Source: Polytrichum commune
Taxonomy: Eukaryota; Streptophyta; Polytrichopsida; Polytrichales; Polytrichaceae
Assembly (NCBI GenBank): GCA_950295325.1
Contig: OX485807.1
Coordinates: 12,925,001 to 12,985,000 of the forward strand
DNA length: 60,000 nucleotides
Direction: 5' to 3'
Shown here in pieces: positions 12,122 to 26,360 of the stretch. The first letter of the stretch is position 1. Each line of letters opens with the position of its first letter. The position numbers were made by a program, and so were the translations under genes. The notes beneath the pieces are model-generated. The model ran no database searches and was not told the DNA's origin. It worked only from the letters and a program-made list of their open reading frames with translations.

Positions 12122-15100
12122 GTTTTTAACCTCAAAATTTTTCATTTGGGAATGGATTGATCAACTAACCTTCCAACAAGCTTTCAACTCATTGACCCAC
12201 AAGTGATGACATCATGTTGTCACTCTGATGTGTGCAGACTAAAATCTAATCCCTCTAGGTAAATTTTTTCCAACGATTTTTTTTTCACAACATGTTCGGT
12301 TGCATCCGAGCAGGCTTCTCTCAATTTAGCAACATGATGAGTTGGAGAACGATTTTAGGTCAAAACTCTCTTCAGTGAAAATCAAAATCGCACATGTAGG
12401 TACTTGTGATGAGGCTTTTTTGTACAATCATATGTCCGTGACTCTCGGATATCTAATAATTGACCTCGCTTGATGTTGTCGTTGAATGTTTAGGTGACAT
12501 GAACATGATTGATTATGATTTTGTTACTCATGACCAGATTTGTTGATCACACGAAGACTCCTCATTTTCATATGTACGAACTACAGTATAAGGTGCCTTT
12601 CATGATTAGTTTTTTTGAATTAGCCCACTCCTAGGATATTGGACACGGGAGATGATTAGCAAGTTTAAGTTGAGGATGTATCCAATTTCCTCACAATTTT
12701 GGGACCTTGTATGAAAGACAGTATCTTGTTCATTATCAAAGTGCAGATTCTGTCTCGTTTAAAATGATCACATAGTTCTCCCAAGCATGTTGGCTATTAA
12801 ACTATTGTGTGGTTTAGAGGGACAAAACCTGTTTGTTGTAACTAACCCCTACATGTATTTGGGGTCATATATGACCTCAAATTCAACTGGAACTTTCATT
12901 TAGGCCTCAACGTTTATTCGTTTTGTGTAGAATTTTGTTCACAAGTTGGCTATGTCAAGTGAGCAACTTCTGGGAAAAATACAAAAAAAGCAGTTCGACA
13001 CTTGTCGATCTGTCTTTCATGGCAGGCAGCAGTAGCCCGATATACAAAAACTGGGACCCTATGTGTATGATGGGGTCATGATCAAGAGCATTACACTAGA
13101 AACTGTATTTAGTGTCACCGATTCCGTTTTTCTTGCTCAATACTAATTGTAAATTGCCCATCACCAACACTAAATGTAAACCTAATGTTATTTGTCGCTC
13201 CTTGTAGAAAGGTTTGGAAGTATAGATTTACAGTTACTGTCACAATGTTGGAGTTACTGTCGCTTACTAAGTGGTTTTTCATCTAAACTTCAATCATCCA
13301 TGACAATATCTTATTACCAAAATGTTGGGATGCAAAACATATTATATTGTGTGTCAATAAAACTAAGTCGGTATTTCTAGACTTATTTATAAGAAATGTG
13401 ATTAGGAAAGTTCACACAGTGACATGAAACACCATATGACATTAGATGCAAAATATTTAGTGTAATGGAGGGTGCATCCTGGAAAGGGCCGGGACTCCGT
13501 TTTCTAGCTTGCATGAGGATTGAACATGCAGAAATTACAGGGCCTTGGGCATATTATTTGGAGAAAATGACTTGCACATTTGCATAGAAAATCTCACTTG
13601 ATTGACGTCAAGCTTTGGCGTTAGACACTGATGTACATTCCACAAACATCCACCTTCATGATTTTCAAAGTCATAGATTTGAATGTATTTAATTTAGTAT
13701 AAGGTATAGCCTCATTGGAAACCTACTTTAGGGCATGGCCACAATTAATATGGTTCTTAATTGGTTCTTTATTTATTAGGTTCTTTAATTATGGTTCTTT
13801 ATAGTAATATGGTTTATTTAATTTATGATGTACATGGGTTTAATGGTTTTTATTTTTTTGGAATGCATTGGTTTTGAGCATATGAAGAGATTGAAGGAGG
13901 CAAAAAAACCTTAGGTTGTATCACAATCAACTGTGATCGACATAAGGTTAACTGGCTCACATTCACGTTGGTACCTGGATACGGGTGTTATTTTTCCTTT
14001 TCTTTGCTTTGGAGACATTGCCCATAGTTTTTTTGTCAGACTCCAAAATTCGATATACAATTCGTCACTTGTATGGGTAAAAAAAACTTAAGAATGATGC
14101 TCAATTCATACAACCACATGTTCAAAAGAAATATGGCACCATGTGGACGGTTATAGAAGAAATATGAGTTTTATAGACTCCAATCATCCATCATCCATAC
14201 GGTTAGAAACTATAAAATCACATTCGATTGTATTCACAAATCCACAAAACTGAGGACATCAAGTTCACCTGTTGTAGACCTAAAAATCACCAAGTGCATT
14301 TAGGGGTTAAAGGAAGGAATTAGTCAAGAGGAGCATGTGCCTCCCGCTAATATGATTACGCAAAAAAAAAAGAAAAAAAAAAAGCACACCTTGCAAGTTT
14401 TCATTACAAATTTGAGGAGCTATCACTTCAAGAGCATAGTGGGCTTTTGAAAATGATATCAATGTATGTAGTTATGGAAGCCAAGCACCATTGTGACATT
14501 GTGACCTTCTCAAAAGCCTCTAATATGCATTTTGAAAAGGTTGAATGGTGATCGCAAGGGTAATTGTCATATAGAACTTTCAAATGGTCGGTCATTGATG
14601 GCGGCATGTTGAGCAAACGGTGCGGGATGGTCTACAGAATGAATTCATATGCATGGATGCAATAGACCGGGATGGTATGGGTCCATACTTTTTGAAGTAC
14701 AATTCGAAGCCCCACAATGTTGTTAGAGTCGCAATATAATCACTTGGAAAGCACTCAACATTAATTTGCGGGTATAACAAGCTACATGAATTAGGCCTTC
14801 GCCCCTAAGGTCCAGAGGCCCATTTTGGGCATGAAGACCTCATGTAGAGGTTTTTGAGGTTACTATTTGTTATTTTAGTTGATGACATCAAAGGTGATTC
14901 CATCTATAATTAAGGAGTTTGTCAATTTCTTTCAATTGGACCAACACATGTAAGAAAGGGGAATAAAGAGAGATTTAAGCTTGTACAAGTGACTTACGTT
15001 AAGAAAACACACCATATTGTATAATTGATAAGCATTGTCATGTATAACCATATTTCCACTTCCTCTTTGTAAGTGATAAGTGGTGTTAAATATAGTTTCA

Positions 15101-18050
15101 ATCTCATAGAGCAGTTGAATATTGGCTTTGATACTTGGTGGAGGCTTGTATAATTATCTAGACCATGCAATAGTAGCTTGAAAAAGTTAAAGGATCCAAG
15201 CTTCCATTACAAAGATGACAAATCCATGATGACAACATCATAAATTTCTCACATCCCCATGAATGCTCAACAAGGCCCAATGCATGAGGGTTTGTGGGCA
15301 AACAAGGTTTTGTCAACATGCTCTCTCTCACCAAAAAAATTTCTTGTTGACCTAAAGATCTGGCCCCACCTCTTTGACCAATGCATACCTGTTGTTTTCA
15401 TCCATTGATCAAGGTACGTATATCCGAAACCGACACTAAATCTAAAACTAGCCTTGCGTACCCGAGTCATACATTTGGGGGCTTCAAATGTATGGTGATG
15501 AGAAATATTGTTGATTTTAAGTTACGTGTTTGTATTGAGTAATATACATTGATAGACGCATCAAATTACTTTGACCACATCGAAGAACTTCATTGACCAA
15601 TCATAAACCTCTATACAATGGTATGAAATGTTTTGACTGGATCCTCCATTTGCTTTCCAAGCCTATAATTTGCTCATGCACTTGTTGTTCTTGACCATTC
15701 TCCCGACAGCTTTCTTGTTGAAGGATTCATACCCACTTCCCCAAGTTTCCCATCTTCATCCTTGGCTATGTCGCTCCGCAACATCAAATTCACATATTGC
15801 CATGATCAGTTCCTAACTACTATCTTACAAGTGGAACACGACAAGTATGACCCACTCATTGAACCCACATTAGAATTAATAATACAAAATGTTTCATAAT
15901 CTAGAATTTCATGTTCACTACACCATGTCAATGCTATGCTTTCAATTATAGGATCATATCATATAAAGAATGAGGAAATCATAAGAATAAAAACAATCAA
16001 ATTATAATTATTCTAGATTTTACGTGGAGAGATAAGTTACTCTCCACTCAATATTTGTAACTTTGCACATCATTACATAAAACTAGAAATTGAGTTTCCT
16101 CAAAGAGCCAACACGAAAAGAAAAATAATAGTTGATGTTGAAGCTAATAACCATAATATTGTAAATTGACCACCAAATCATAATGAAGATGTGACCAATC
16201 ACCTTGAAGTTAATAATTATGCCTCCCCTTGGGTATGATGTGAGACTAGGATATTGCACAAGCCAAGATATGTTTTTGGAGTATATTATGCAGGGTCTCC
16301 AAATTGTCACAAAAGGATGGTTATGACGCATCATCAAAGGATCACATCTATATATTAGGTAGAATTTGCATAAATATATTTTCTCCTTCCACATTGACTT
16401 TAGAAGTAATTGTTTCAAAACATCAACATAAATACAAAGATCATTGTTTTGATGGAAAAACTTGAGGTGATGGGTTAGAGTTAATCACATAAATATGAGA
16501 GCATTTTTCTGATGTTTATAACATTTACTCAACACTAGGGTTTTGCACACTTACTGTCAAAGAATACATGAAGAGATTTATTCTTCCTTATTGTAGGTCA
16601 CCATCACAAAATGGATAATACTCGGCTTGAGTATTGTTCACTATGCAAGAATGAACGTACATGCTGAATTTTCTCTCCGAAAAAGAATTCACTTTTATTA
16701 TGGAAAATTTTCTCTTGTTCATGTTTAGTTTTAAGTGATCTAGTAGCATGATGGCCGGTTGGCCACGTGGGGTCCGGCACTAGTTGCACATGTCAGGCCT
16801 ACCATGGGATTAGGGATCAAGCATCCAGAGTGAACTATTTGCGAGCCAACTCATAGGTTTTCTCTTTTAGAAAAGGAGGCCAACCCATAGGCTTTCTAAT
16901 GTTATGATGCTCAAGGGTTGTCCTTACACTTATTCTAGAAAGGTCAAAATTAAAAAGAGAAAAAAGTGGTATTTTACCAACATGAATATGAGTGTGTTAG
17001 TTTGATATTGCTCAAGAGTTGTCTCTTTGTATAGAGAACATTCCTAAGCCTCATGTTTCCTCACGCTTTCTAAATACAAGAAATTACATGTTCCATAGGG
17101 ACATTGCTCACAACACTTAGACTTAGGCTGTCATTTTTTTAAGAATCACAACATGTTTATTACCGACTTTTGCCCAAATTATTCTCCTGGCTAGGGTGAG
17201 GGACCATGAAGCTTAGCTATGTTATGTACTCTACATGCAACGAAACAAAATAAACATAGACTTCAATGTTTACCAACGTGAATATGAAGTTGTTAGAGTC
17301 CTATGTTTCTCAAGAATGTGTCCGTGCAAGTGAACTACCTTTTCTTGGAAGATGTCACAAAAGCCACAAGTACAACTTGTGTACTTACACTAACCACCAT
17401 ATAGGAGTCTCACACAACATGTGTTGTGTAATAAAGAGTATTGCAAATCTTCCAAAGTGGTGGACTTACAAATCTTTCAATGACACATGAAGTTGTAGCA
17501 CGTGGGGACTCACATGGTGGTATCGGTATTTCCAACGTGAAATACTATTCACCAAGTCATGATAATAGGTACCTCTATTTTGTGAGGTTGCCATATGTAT
17601 GTACGGGGTATGTAAAAGGGAATCACGTCACAATGTTTCATAGTACATTTTACTTTCGTAAGACTCAACCACTTTTCGAGGATCAAAATACATCATTATC
17701 AATGTCCACCTATGTTTATAGGTTTAATAACAATACTTAATAGAGTGGGTGGAAAATTTGCTTGGAAATAATTAACATGAGCCCCACTTATTTTCTACTC
17801 AAGGTAGAAATATCCCAGTTCCAAGAAGCCGGTATTCAAGTTTATTTGGACAAACCACTTGTCTATGAATAATAGGGAATGTGCAGATGTGGGGACAAAA
17901 ATATCAAACGACTACAACAAAAGCCACAACATAACAACCACAACTTCAACTGTTTATATCCCATGTTTGCCAACCACCAAATTTGTGTAGTTGTGCAATC
18001 TAATGTACATCATATTGGAGGTTGGATTTGTCCAATATTCATGCATAAAT
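12122..18050. other. Intergenic stretch without a supported gene
   Basis: The first few hundred bases must hold the methyltransferase 3' UTR, but no AATAAA signal is visible in the first 500 bases. A CACTAAAT-type repeat lies near 13085-13390. The minus strand of about 14.4-15.5 kb shows several short open stretches that could be decayed transposon coding sequence; I recognise no domain. The rest shows no long open frame. Confidence 0.5.
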
Positions 18051-18055
18051 ATAGA

Positions 18056-18112
18056 CCCTAAACCCTAAACCCTAAACCCCTAAACCCCTAAACCCCTAAA
18101 CCCTATGCCCTA
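18056..18112. repeat. Interstitial telomere-like repeat block
   Basis: Tandem CCCTAAA units are mixed with CCCCTAAA variants, about seven units, ending in a degenerate CCCTATGCCCTA. These are the plant telomere repeat (TTTAGGG) and a common slippage variant. The block is surrounded by ordinary repeat-rich DNA on both sides, so it is interstitial. A shorter CCCCTAAACCCTAAAC occurs at about 56306-56322. Confidence 0.9.
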
Positions 18113-18356
18113 GTTAAGACCTCATGTCTTCTCCAAAGTCTTCATGGAAACTTCCAATCAACATTGGTATGGAGTATTAATTAGACTATTAAAATAAATT
18201 AGTCACCAACATTGATTTTCTAGAAGAAAATTAATTAACATGGAATGTGCTTATTTTAACCTAGGGATTTGGCTTGGGCTAGAATTTAATGTGGTCCACA
18301 TTACTCCTCATTTTGAGAATTAGTGTGGGTTTTGGAAGTTATTGTGGCCCATAGTA

Positions 18357-20045
18357 ATAGAATATTTAGTGCCTAGGTAGTTCACGTAGTGCATTTCAAA
18401 AACAACGTGCGGCACAATATAGGGAGGATTAAATTCGTTTGAGATAAAATTTAGAAAAGAATTCCAAATATCAAAGGATCCATTAAAAATAGACAATCCC
18501 ATTACAAGTAAGGTAGATAGGTTTAAAATGTGGGCCATTCCTTTTTTGTAAAAATAATATAGGGGCTAAAAATAAGGATCCTAGGATGTATGTTTAGTAG
18601 GATCAATTTTGTAAGCATGCCTCACGAGGGATGGATGAAAATTGTAGCGACCGTTATTGATCATCTTCTTGCACTGCCATTTGTAAAAAAACACCTAGGG
18701 TTTTGTTTCTTCCTCGAGTTTGTTGTGTTTTGGGCAACTTTTTGTTGAAGCTCCTCCTTGTTGAAGCTTATGATAACAAAGTTCAGCAAGTGTGTCTTGT
18801 TGTATTTGGTTTAGGATCTCCTTTGAAGAGTCTCCTTTGTAGTTGCTTTAGGATCCCTTTGTAGAGTCCCCTTTGTAGTTCCTTTAGGATCATGGGTGGC
18901 CATGAAGTTCCATATATCATAAATCCACGTACATAGACTTGTAGGGAACCACACGACTACTGCATAGTTATAACGTTGTGGTATTTTTTGGGCAACGCGG
19001 TCAAATTTGGTGCGTTTCGGCTCACACAAGTTGATGTCATTGCATTTCCTCCATGTCGACGTGCATTTTGAGAGTTGGCAATCGTCGACAACTTCGACGC
19101 CCACATGGAGCTACTACATAAGTCGTGGGTTTTGAATAATTTGATGCCCAACCGCCTTTGTACGAGCTCTTTTGCATGCCTTGACATAACATACCTCTTT
19201 GCAATCCATTTGCACCTCAAGTCATGTTGGTTGTGAGAATACTTTGTTCGTCATGGTGCTGGTTCCGTTGACAATGTGGGAGTTTGGGTAACCCTACTTT
19301 TAGATCTTTTTTTTTTTTTTTTTTTTTTTTTGGTTGGGTTGTTGTAAATCGCTTGTTTTTTGTGCATGATCGTGCATGATTGGACACTAATGTATGGGAT
19401 AGGGTTACATAGGTTTGTTTTGTTTTGCATACCCTAAACTCACCTGTTTTTATGTTTGGGTCAGACTTTTACAAAGCGGGTGTTTTGTTTGTGACCACAC
19501 TCTCATTCTTGTTGTGTTTCCACCCTAAGCCTTATTTTTTGATTTATGAAGGCTATGTTCTATGGGTTGTAACACTGCAAATTTTAAAGCAAATTTTAAA
19601 CAAAATTATGTTTAAGTATCATTGTGTTCATCATCACTTGCAATTGTATGATATCATTCAGGTTATGGTCTCGGAATGATATGCATCATGTTATCAAACT
19701 TGCTCTTCTCTGATGTGGTTAATGATACACATATTTTGCACAAGTTAAGATTTGTTTTGGTAAGCATAAATCTTTCACCTATATGATAAGTTTTTGTACT
19801 TAGTTTTTGCAATAGTATGTATGCTTTATGCCTTTTTGTTGCCATGCTTTATCCCACCACTTTTGCATTGCATACCCTTTTAAATTATTATTATTTAATT
19901 AAAATAAGTGTAGACTAGAAAAAATTGCAATGACATGGGCAATATAAGTAATGGTAGGGTGCAAAAAAAATAGGCCATTTTAGAAAATTAAGTTATTTTA
20001 GGGAGCTTTTAATTCGTGCCTTGGAGGTAAATAGCCCTTAAACAA
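18357..20045. mobile_element. Dispersed element A (long form), inverted relative to 23990-24480
   Basis: The outer parts (about 18357-18655 and 19895-20045) match, in reverse complement, the outer parts of 23990-24480. Examples are the block around GGGCAATATAAGTAATGG, and ATATAGGGGCTAAAAATAAG against its inverted copy. The long form holds about 1.2 kb that the short form lacks, including a run of 25 T (19307-19331) and a short AGGATC...CCTTTGTAG tandem (about 18812-18892). No recognisable transposase was found. Confidence 0.6.
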
Positions 20046-20129
20046 ATACCCCTCCGCCACACGTGGTGCACATAGATCCTATAGAGTGACCTACCCGAGA
20101 TTAAGTGTACTTAAACCCGAATCATGCTA

Positions 20130-20540
20130 ACTACACTAAATAGGTAGATTAGTGTTAGATGAAGATTAGTGTTAGAGCCAATAGTTACCCAAAACACTAA
20201 ATGTCACTTGAAAGTACAATTAGTGTTACAATTTCCTTTGTCTTTATTTTGCATTGTCAAAGTTGAGTTCCATTAAGTTTAAATTTTGTAATATCAAATT
20301 CCTAGCATATTACATTTTCTATGAGGCTCACATATTCTACCTCCAATTCTTCATTTGAAGATCTACAAAAAATGTCATCTAACACTAAATGCGCTTTTGT
20401 AAATATTCAAAGTTACTAATTGGTACAAATAGTGTTAGAGTTGACATTTAGTGTTCTAACACTATGAAGACAATTGACATTTAGCGTTTCCGTCGACTAT
20501 TAGTGTTTCCAACACTAATCTACCTATTTAGTGTAGTGCA
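20130..20540. mobile_element. MITE with CTACACTAAATAGG-type terminal inverted repeats
   Basis: The left end CTACACTAAATAGGTAGATT and the right end AATCTACCTATTTAGTGTAG are perfect inverse complements. Both continue inward with repeated TTAGTGTT motifs. There is no coding capacity. A clear target duplication is not visible. Confidence 0.8.
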
Positions 20541-20609
20541 AGTGGAAAATTCATGTGGAATGTTGGTCACTCTAATCATCTACTCAGGGTGGATATTATG
20601 TGGGCCCAA

Positions 20610-20850
20610 GATCTCAGATCATCCCTAAAGTCTTCATGGGGATTTCCAAATAACACCTTGAGCACTAGTTCAAGGATGAAAGTAGCCAATAAATAAATCC
20701 CCACATCCATTTAATGGAAATAAAAATTGAAAATGTAGCTCACACTAATTCTAAACTAGAGTTTTGGCATGGGTTGAAAATCAATGTGGGTTCTAGACAA
20801 TTACCGAGACCCACACTAACAAGATTGTTTAGTGTAGTAGTAAGTACTTG
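20610..20850. repeat. Dispersed repeat related to 18121-18355
   Basis: The shared order is an AAAGTCTTCATGG block, a TTTCCAA block, then a segment on 'ggcttgggctagaatttaatgtgg' in one copy and a matching 'TTTTGGCATGGGTTGAAAA' in the other, ending near 'TTAGTGT'. The copies are old and have diverged. Confidence 0.4.
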
Positions 20851-21307
20851 GATTTTGAAGCTAGAGTACTGGGACGTCTACGTAAAGTCATCCATTGGGA
20901 ACGTGGGCATGCAATGGAGACATTATATGCTTTATATTATTATTTTCATATAATTATTTGACACCAACATTGACATCAAAATTCTAAATGGGATCTAAAT
21001 GGAATGAATTCCCCTCCACTTAGAAGAAACTTGTTTCGATTGGAGTCCCTTCATCCACAATGAATGAGTTCACCTAAAACCCACGAGACCCAAGCCCTTG
21101 ACTCTTTGAACGCTTTGAAAGAAAGGAACAAATGAAGAAAGAAACATCAAACTTGATCACCAATGTGAATGAGCCCTTTCACCCATGTGAATCCCAATGT
21201 GTGAATTGAGTATATCAAATTGTAAAGGCCACCTACCAAACTTGCCACAAAACTTGGAACATTCCGGAAAGATGAGAACGGCTAAACCTACCACCAACAC
21301 TTTGTGG

Positions 21308-21697
21308 TGAAGCTACACTAAATATGATACTTAGTGTCACATGGTATTTTATGTCACTATGGTAACTTTTTGGATGACACCTCTTATGCATAAGTGAACA
21401 CAAATTGTCATGGATGATGGATGGATGAGTTCATTCATTCGTCAAAAACCCTACCTTCTCTTGTCAGCAACTTGTGATGAAATATTGTTATCGATGATTG
21501 AAATTGGGATGTAAAATCACTTGGTGAGTGACGGTAATTACAACACTGTACATCTATAATCCCCTAAAAAATTTACAAGGAATGACAAACAATGTGGGAT
21601 CAACATTGAGTGTTGGTGACATTACACCGTGGTTTACAATTAGTATTGAGCGAGACAATTAGAATTGGTGACAATAAATATCATATTTAGTGTAGCA
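21308..21697. mobile_element. MITE with CTACACTAAATATGATA-type ends, copy 1
   Basis: The left end is CTACACTAAATATGATACTT and the right end is ATATCATATTTAGTGTAG, which are inverted copies. The whole element is homologous in the same orientation to 34172-34560, sharing for example CCTTCTCTTGTCAG..AACTTGTGATGAAA and AAATTTACAAGGAATG. It has no coding capacity. Confidence 0.85.
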
Positions 21698-23500
21698 AAA
21701 ATGTGATTCCCAAGAGCGCCCAACAAGTGACTTGCCGGTGGAGGCAAATTTGCTTCACTCCTTGTGTGGTCCATGTCTCGTGCCGTAGCACAATGGGATA
21801 CAAAGAGTAATATAGTAAGATATTCTTATTTGAGGTGCATATAATTTTGGGATGTCTTTGTTCTTAAAGCGTTTCGATGGTTTTAAAAGGCCCAATGCAA
21901 AGCCCAAAGAATGTGATGTTCACCAATTGGCGGTCATCAATCCCAAAAGAATTCCACGTTTTCCTTGGGTAGAATCTATGATGATTCCCTTCACATATGA
22001 GATAGGAGTGTATTGTAAGAGCCAATAAGAGTTGACTCGGTCAACTAGACCCATGGCCCTATGGCACATGGAAAAGGCCATGAAAAATGGATCTCCCTCA
22101 ATGCATGGAGGTTCGTGGTCCCACGTTGCATAATATCCCTTATTTCTTATAGTAATGAAAAACCCATATAATGGTAAGTTACGGTGGTCAAAGCCGACAA
22201 TAAGGTAGTGTATGTGGATGTATGTCGGTTACTTATCTTATAGGAATCGGACAAGTATTATTTGATTCGTGACTGGTTAGGTGAGGATCAAAGAACAAAC
22301 TCCAAAAAGACACATGTTTAAGCGAAATTGGACTACATCTTCAAATTTTATCTACTGCTTCACACTCAAGAGTGAACCCCGTTTGGAGGACTTATGTGTT
22401 CGGTGAAGGTATCAATAAACATGCACCTCCGATAACCATCCTAAATAAGGGGGGGTCCAATTTTCCATTCAATTTTTGTTAATGCCTCATTTCAAAATTG
22501 CTAATGCAATGTAAGTTTCTTTGTGTCAATCTACTTGTTAGAAGCTAGAGAACATGAAAATCGAACTAGGTAACAACCACACATCTTTGTACGTGATTCC
22601 TTGTCTTTTTCAACAGGTGTCAAAGGAGAGAGGGAAGTTTTAGTTGATTTGACACTAGAATTAACTTGAAAGGCTCCTAATTAGTCTAGTTCAAAACTTG
22701 TATTTAAGTAAATCTAGACATATTCTTGAATTCTTGACTGTCTATTCTAGGGGAGGATCCGTCAATACACTTCTACGACATCTAAACCAAGGGATATGTG
22801 TGAATCTTGAGTGAATACTTGAATGTTATGGTAATAAATCTGATAAATAAACCAAATATATGTTTATTTGATGTTTAAGTTACATAATTAAACGTCAAGA
22901 AATGTTTAAACAATAAAATAAGTATAATCAACTGATCATAATCAACTCTGCATTTGCTACCGGAGGATCCTACCAAAAAATCATATCAAGGAAGCCTACA
23001 ATAGAATTCAACATGTTATGATTTTGGACTCAGACTTAGTCCAGTTTTACCTATACATTAGTTCTAAGCCATCTAAGATGAACCGTCACAAACCTACAGG
23101 GGTTCAACATTTATGTTGGATAGATGAGGGGTACACCCATATGCGTTAATTCTCTTGATCTCCCCCTCATCAAACCTTACACAAGTGACATGGATGGAAA
23201 CCTCGAACATACTTTTTCTTTGGGTACAATGTACACATTAAAACCCCATTTTAAGCTAGGTTGTATCGTGTATTGCAATGGCATCATGCATTGTAGGGTT
23301 TTGAATAGGTGTGTTGAGACATCTTCTTATATGAAACATATTAATATCTATTTCTTATGTGGTATAGTATCTTATGCGTTCCATCCCTGCAGGCCCTTCT
23401 TCGCAAGCTACACTCTTTCTTATCTTTGGTGTGGGTACTCCAATAGTGTGCCGTCAAATTAGGGTGGCCTAGGCTAAGGGCCACTTCACACACGAGACTG
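21698..23500. other. Intergenic stretch, nothing recognised
   Basis: I see no long open frame, no paired terminal repeats and no match to other parts of the window. The longest open stretch (about 23124-23462) has no recognisable domain. Confidence 0.5.
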
Positions 23501-23509
23501 AGAGCCCGT

Positions 23510-23880
23510 GACCATTACACTTCAAGCACTCTCATTGGTGGAAAAGGCGAAGCCGATCCAACTTCACTTCACACTATGTTTGAGGGACCAATGGGGTATG
23601 TGAATGCAAGATGGATGCAAAGTCAACATGGATTCCTACATGACATCAAATGGATCATGTTTCATGATCACTCATATTATTTTCAAAAACCACCTTTTGA
23701 AGGTAGACCTAACACAAAACCGGGAAAGCATGGCACTCCGAACACTCACAACTATTGATTTATTCTATTTTAACATGTCTGAGGACCCACATGAATAGAA
23801 ATTCATTAAAATAGCATTTGGTTGAGGGCCCAGTCACATATGACTTCACACTACACATGAGGGTCCGTGACCACACTTCA
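23510..23880. repeat. Dispersed repeat, second copy of the one in methyltransferase intron 6
   Basis: It matches 9140-9500 in order and orientation (CTCTCATTGGTGGAAA start, TGATTTATT middle, AAATAGCAT, GTGACCACA end). Short open frames inside it are not conserved in the other copy, so they are unlikely to be genes. Confidence 0.5.
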
Positions 23881-23989
23881 TGATTTTGGAGGTGTCTTGG
23901 AACAACCCTTGGACACTTTCTTTTGGGCTCTCACAATCACAGGTAGATCACTCTAAGGCATTTTTGTGCACCACGTGCGGCTGGGGTTT

Positions 23990-24480
23990 TTTTTGTTTTG
24001 GGGCTATTTACCTTCAAGGGTTGAATTAAAGCCTCCCTATAGTTACTTAAATTTAAAAAATGGCCCATTTGTTTGCACCCTTCCATTACTTATATTGTCC
24101 AAGTCACTGCAAATTTTTGTACTCTATATTCTTTTTAAGTAATAAAAGCTAATCTACTTCCTAACACGTTCCCTTTTCATCCATTTTTGGACAGACGGAA
24201 ATCCCAATTATCATCCATCCTCGTGAGTCCTAAACCCATTTACATATCATACTAAACATACCTTCTAGGATCCTTATCTTCAGCCCCTATATTAATTTTA
24301 CAAAAAAATAATGGCCCACGTTTTATGTCCATCTAACTTACTTATAATGGGATTGTCTACATTCAATGGCCCCTTCATTATTTGGAATTCCTTTATAATT
24401 TTATTTCAAATGATTTTAATCCTCTCTATATTATGCCGCACGTCGTTTTTAAAATGCACTAAGTGATCTACCCGTGCTCA
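23990..24480. mobile_element. Dispersed element A, short (deleted) form
   Basis: This is the reverse complement of the two outer parts of 18357-20045, with the central 1.2 kb absent. The first block (about 23997-24125) matches 19912-20040, and the second (about 24185-24478) matches 18357-18655. Confidence 0.6.
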
Positions 24481-26360
24481 CAATTTCATGGTTACATCTC
24501 TTGGCTTGTGTGTGAAGTGGCTTTAATTTCAAAATTCAAGGATTTTTGTGACATAAAGTGGCTCTCAAAAAGACTTATCGGTTGTATGCGTCGTTGCATG
24601 GGCTTTTCATGACCATTGTCTTACCACCGCTCCTTGGAAACCGTGTTGTCACCATTCCCAAAGTGAACGATTTTAAAGAGTATCTGAAGGTCGTATTCCA
24701 TGCCTTGACGTCACCCCTTGCACAAATCGATTGCATTTTGAAGCATATATTTTGTAAAATGAGTTTAAGCCAAAATTAACTTGTGACATGTAATGTCTTG
24801 CATGATACACAAATTTCTCTACTTTGTCAAAAAACACGGTGTAACGTGTCCTACTATAGCGTACACTCAAGAATGTGGCTCACATCAAATCAAGCCAACT
24901 AAATGATGGACATAATAAAATGAAATTTTAAAGCCTTGCACTAAAGAGAGGAAAGAGTGTACTTACATGTGAAAGGACACTTGAGCATGCGCATAATCAC
25001 TCTACGTACTCTTGAAAAACTATGTCCTTGTTTAAAAAATCAACATTTTACACTTCAATGAAAAATGATCCACTTGCAAATACACTATATAAAATAGTTG
25101 CTTTCACCAACTCAATATTGACACTTATCATGTATATGTTAAACCAACAAGATGTTTCCATCATGTAAAGTTAGCCATAAAGTAAGGGAGCAGTTTGGAA
25201 ATTCGAGATGGATTCCCTCCCCCTAGAGGGTGGACTCTAAATGACTTGTGTGGTTCACTATGAAATTAAACCCCCTATAAACGAGAAGTTCATAGAGAAA
25301 AACAAATGTATACGTACTAACAACATGCTAGAAAACAAACTCGTGTATATATACTAGGTTTTTCAATTTAATGTGGTAAATGCCTCCACTACATATACAT
25401 AATATAAATTATGAACTAAATAGGCCTCTATCACGCATAAATTTCACTTTCACTTTCACTTTCCAATGAGAAAGTCATTTAATTTTTTTTAATCCATAGC
25501 ATGTAACTTAACGATTGTATCGAATAAAGAAAGGACAAGAGCACAATAACTTAGTCACAATCCAGAGAGCAAAACTCAAGGAAGTCCATGAGAGCTCCAA
25601 GAGCCTCTAGTTTGTCAAAATCTAGGACCCCAAATGCAAACCCCAACAAGAACATACATGGTAGTCATTAAGGACTATGACCATATGACAACAAAGGATG
25701 AAAACGTGAATTCGATGAAACTAACACATCTAGCGTTAGTTTGTTCTCTGAACCTTAGGGACCCCCTTTACTTCAAAAAAGAAGAAGCCATAGCCTTTTT
25801 AGATGTATACACTAGAAAAGTATAATACCTCTCCCTTATGTATACTATGTGCGCTAATGCCTCACATGATACCCCTTCTTATACTCACATTAGTTCGTAC
25901 ATGGTATGAACATTCCACCCCCCAGGGAATCCCTCGTGGTGAGTTCAACTGCTTCCTTGAGTTTTAGGCACTGACATGTTTCATATTCTTTATATATAAA
26001 AGCATTCTCATATTCTTTGCCACCTATATGCACATGTCTTATTCAAGCATTTTTTCTTCATCTCTTTGACCATTTGCTCCTCCCCAAATAGATTCAACAC
26101 AAGAAGATGAACCCCAAAAGTGTTCAATAAATTTGAACCTCACAATATAATTAAAAGGAATTTTATCCGTACTTTACTATTTACTCCAATGTCACAACAA
26201 AGAGAATATAAATTTGGACTATAAACAAGTTCCGATGACTTGGGTGAATCCATAATATATTCTTCAATGTGTGTGCTTGACCAAGGCTAGACACCGACCT
26301 CTTTAAGTTGTGTCCCTACCACTATTACCCAAGGTGAAAACACATGGAATACTAAGATAG
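24481..26360. other. Intergenic stretch, nothing recognised
   Basis: AT-rich sequence with a CTTTCA run (about 25447-25463) and short open frames only. No domain or paired repeat was identified. Confidence 0.45.
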
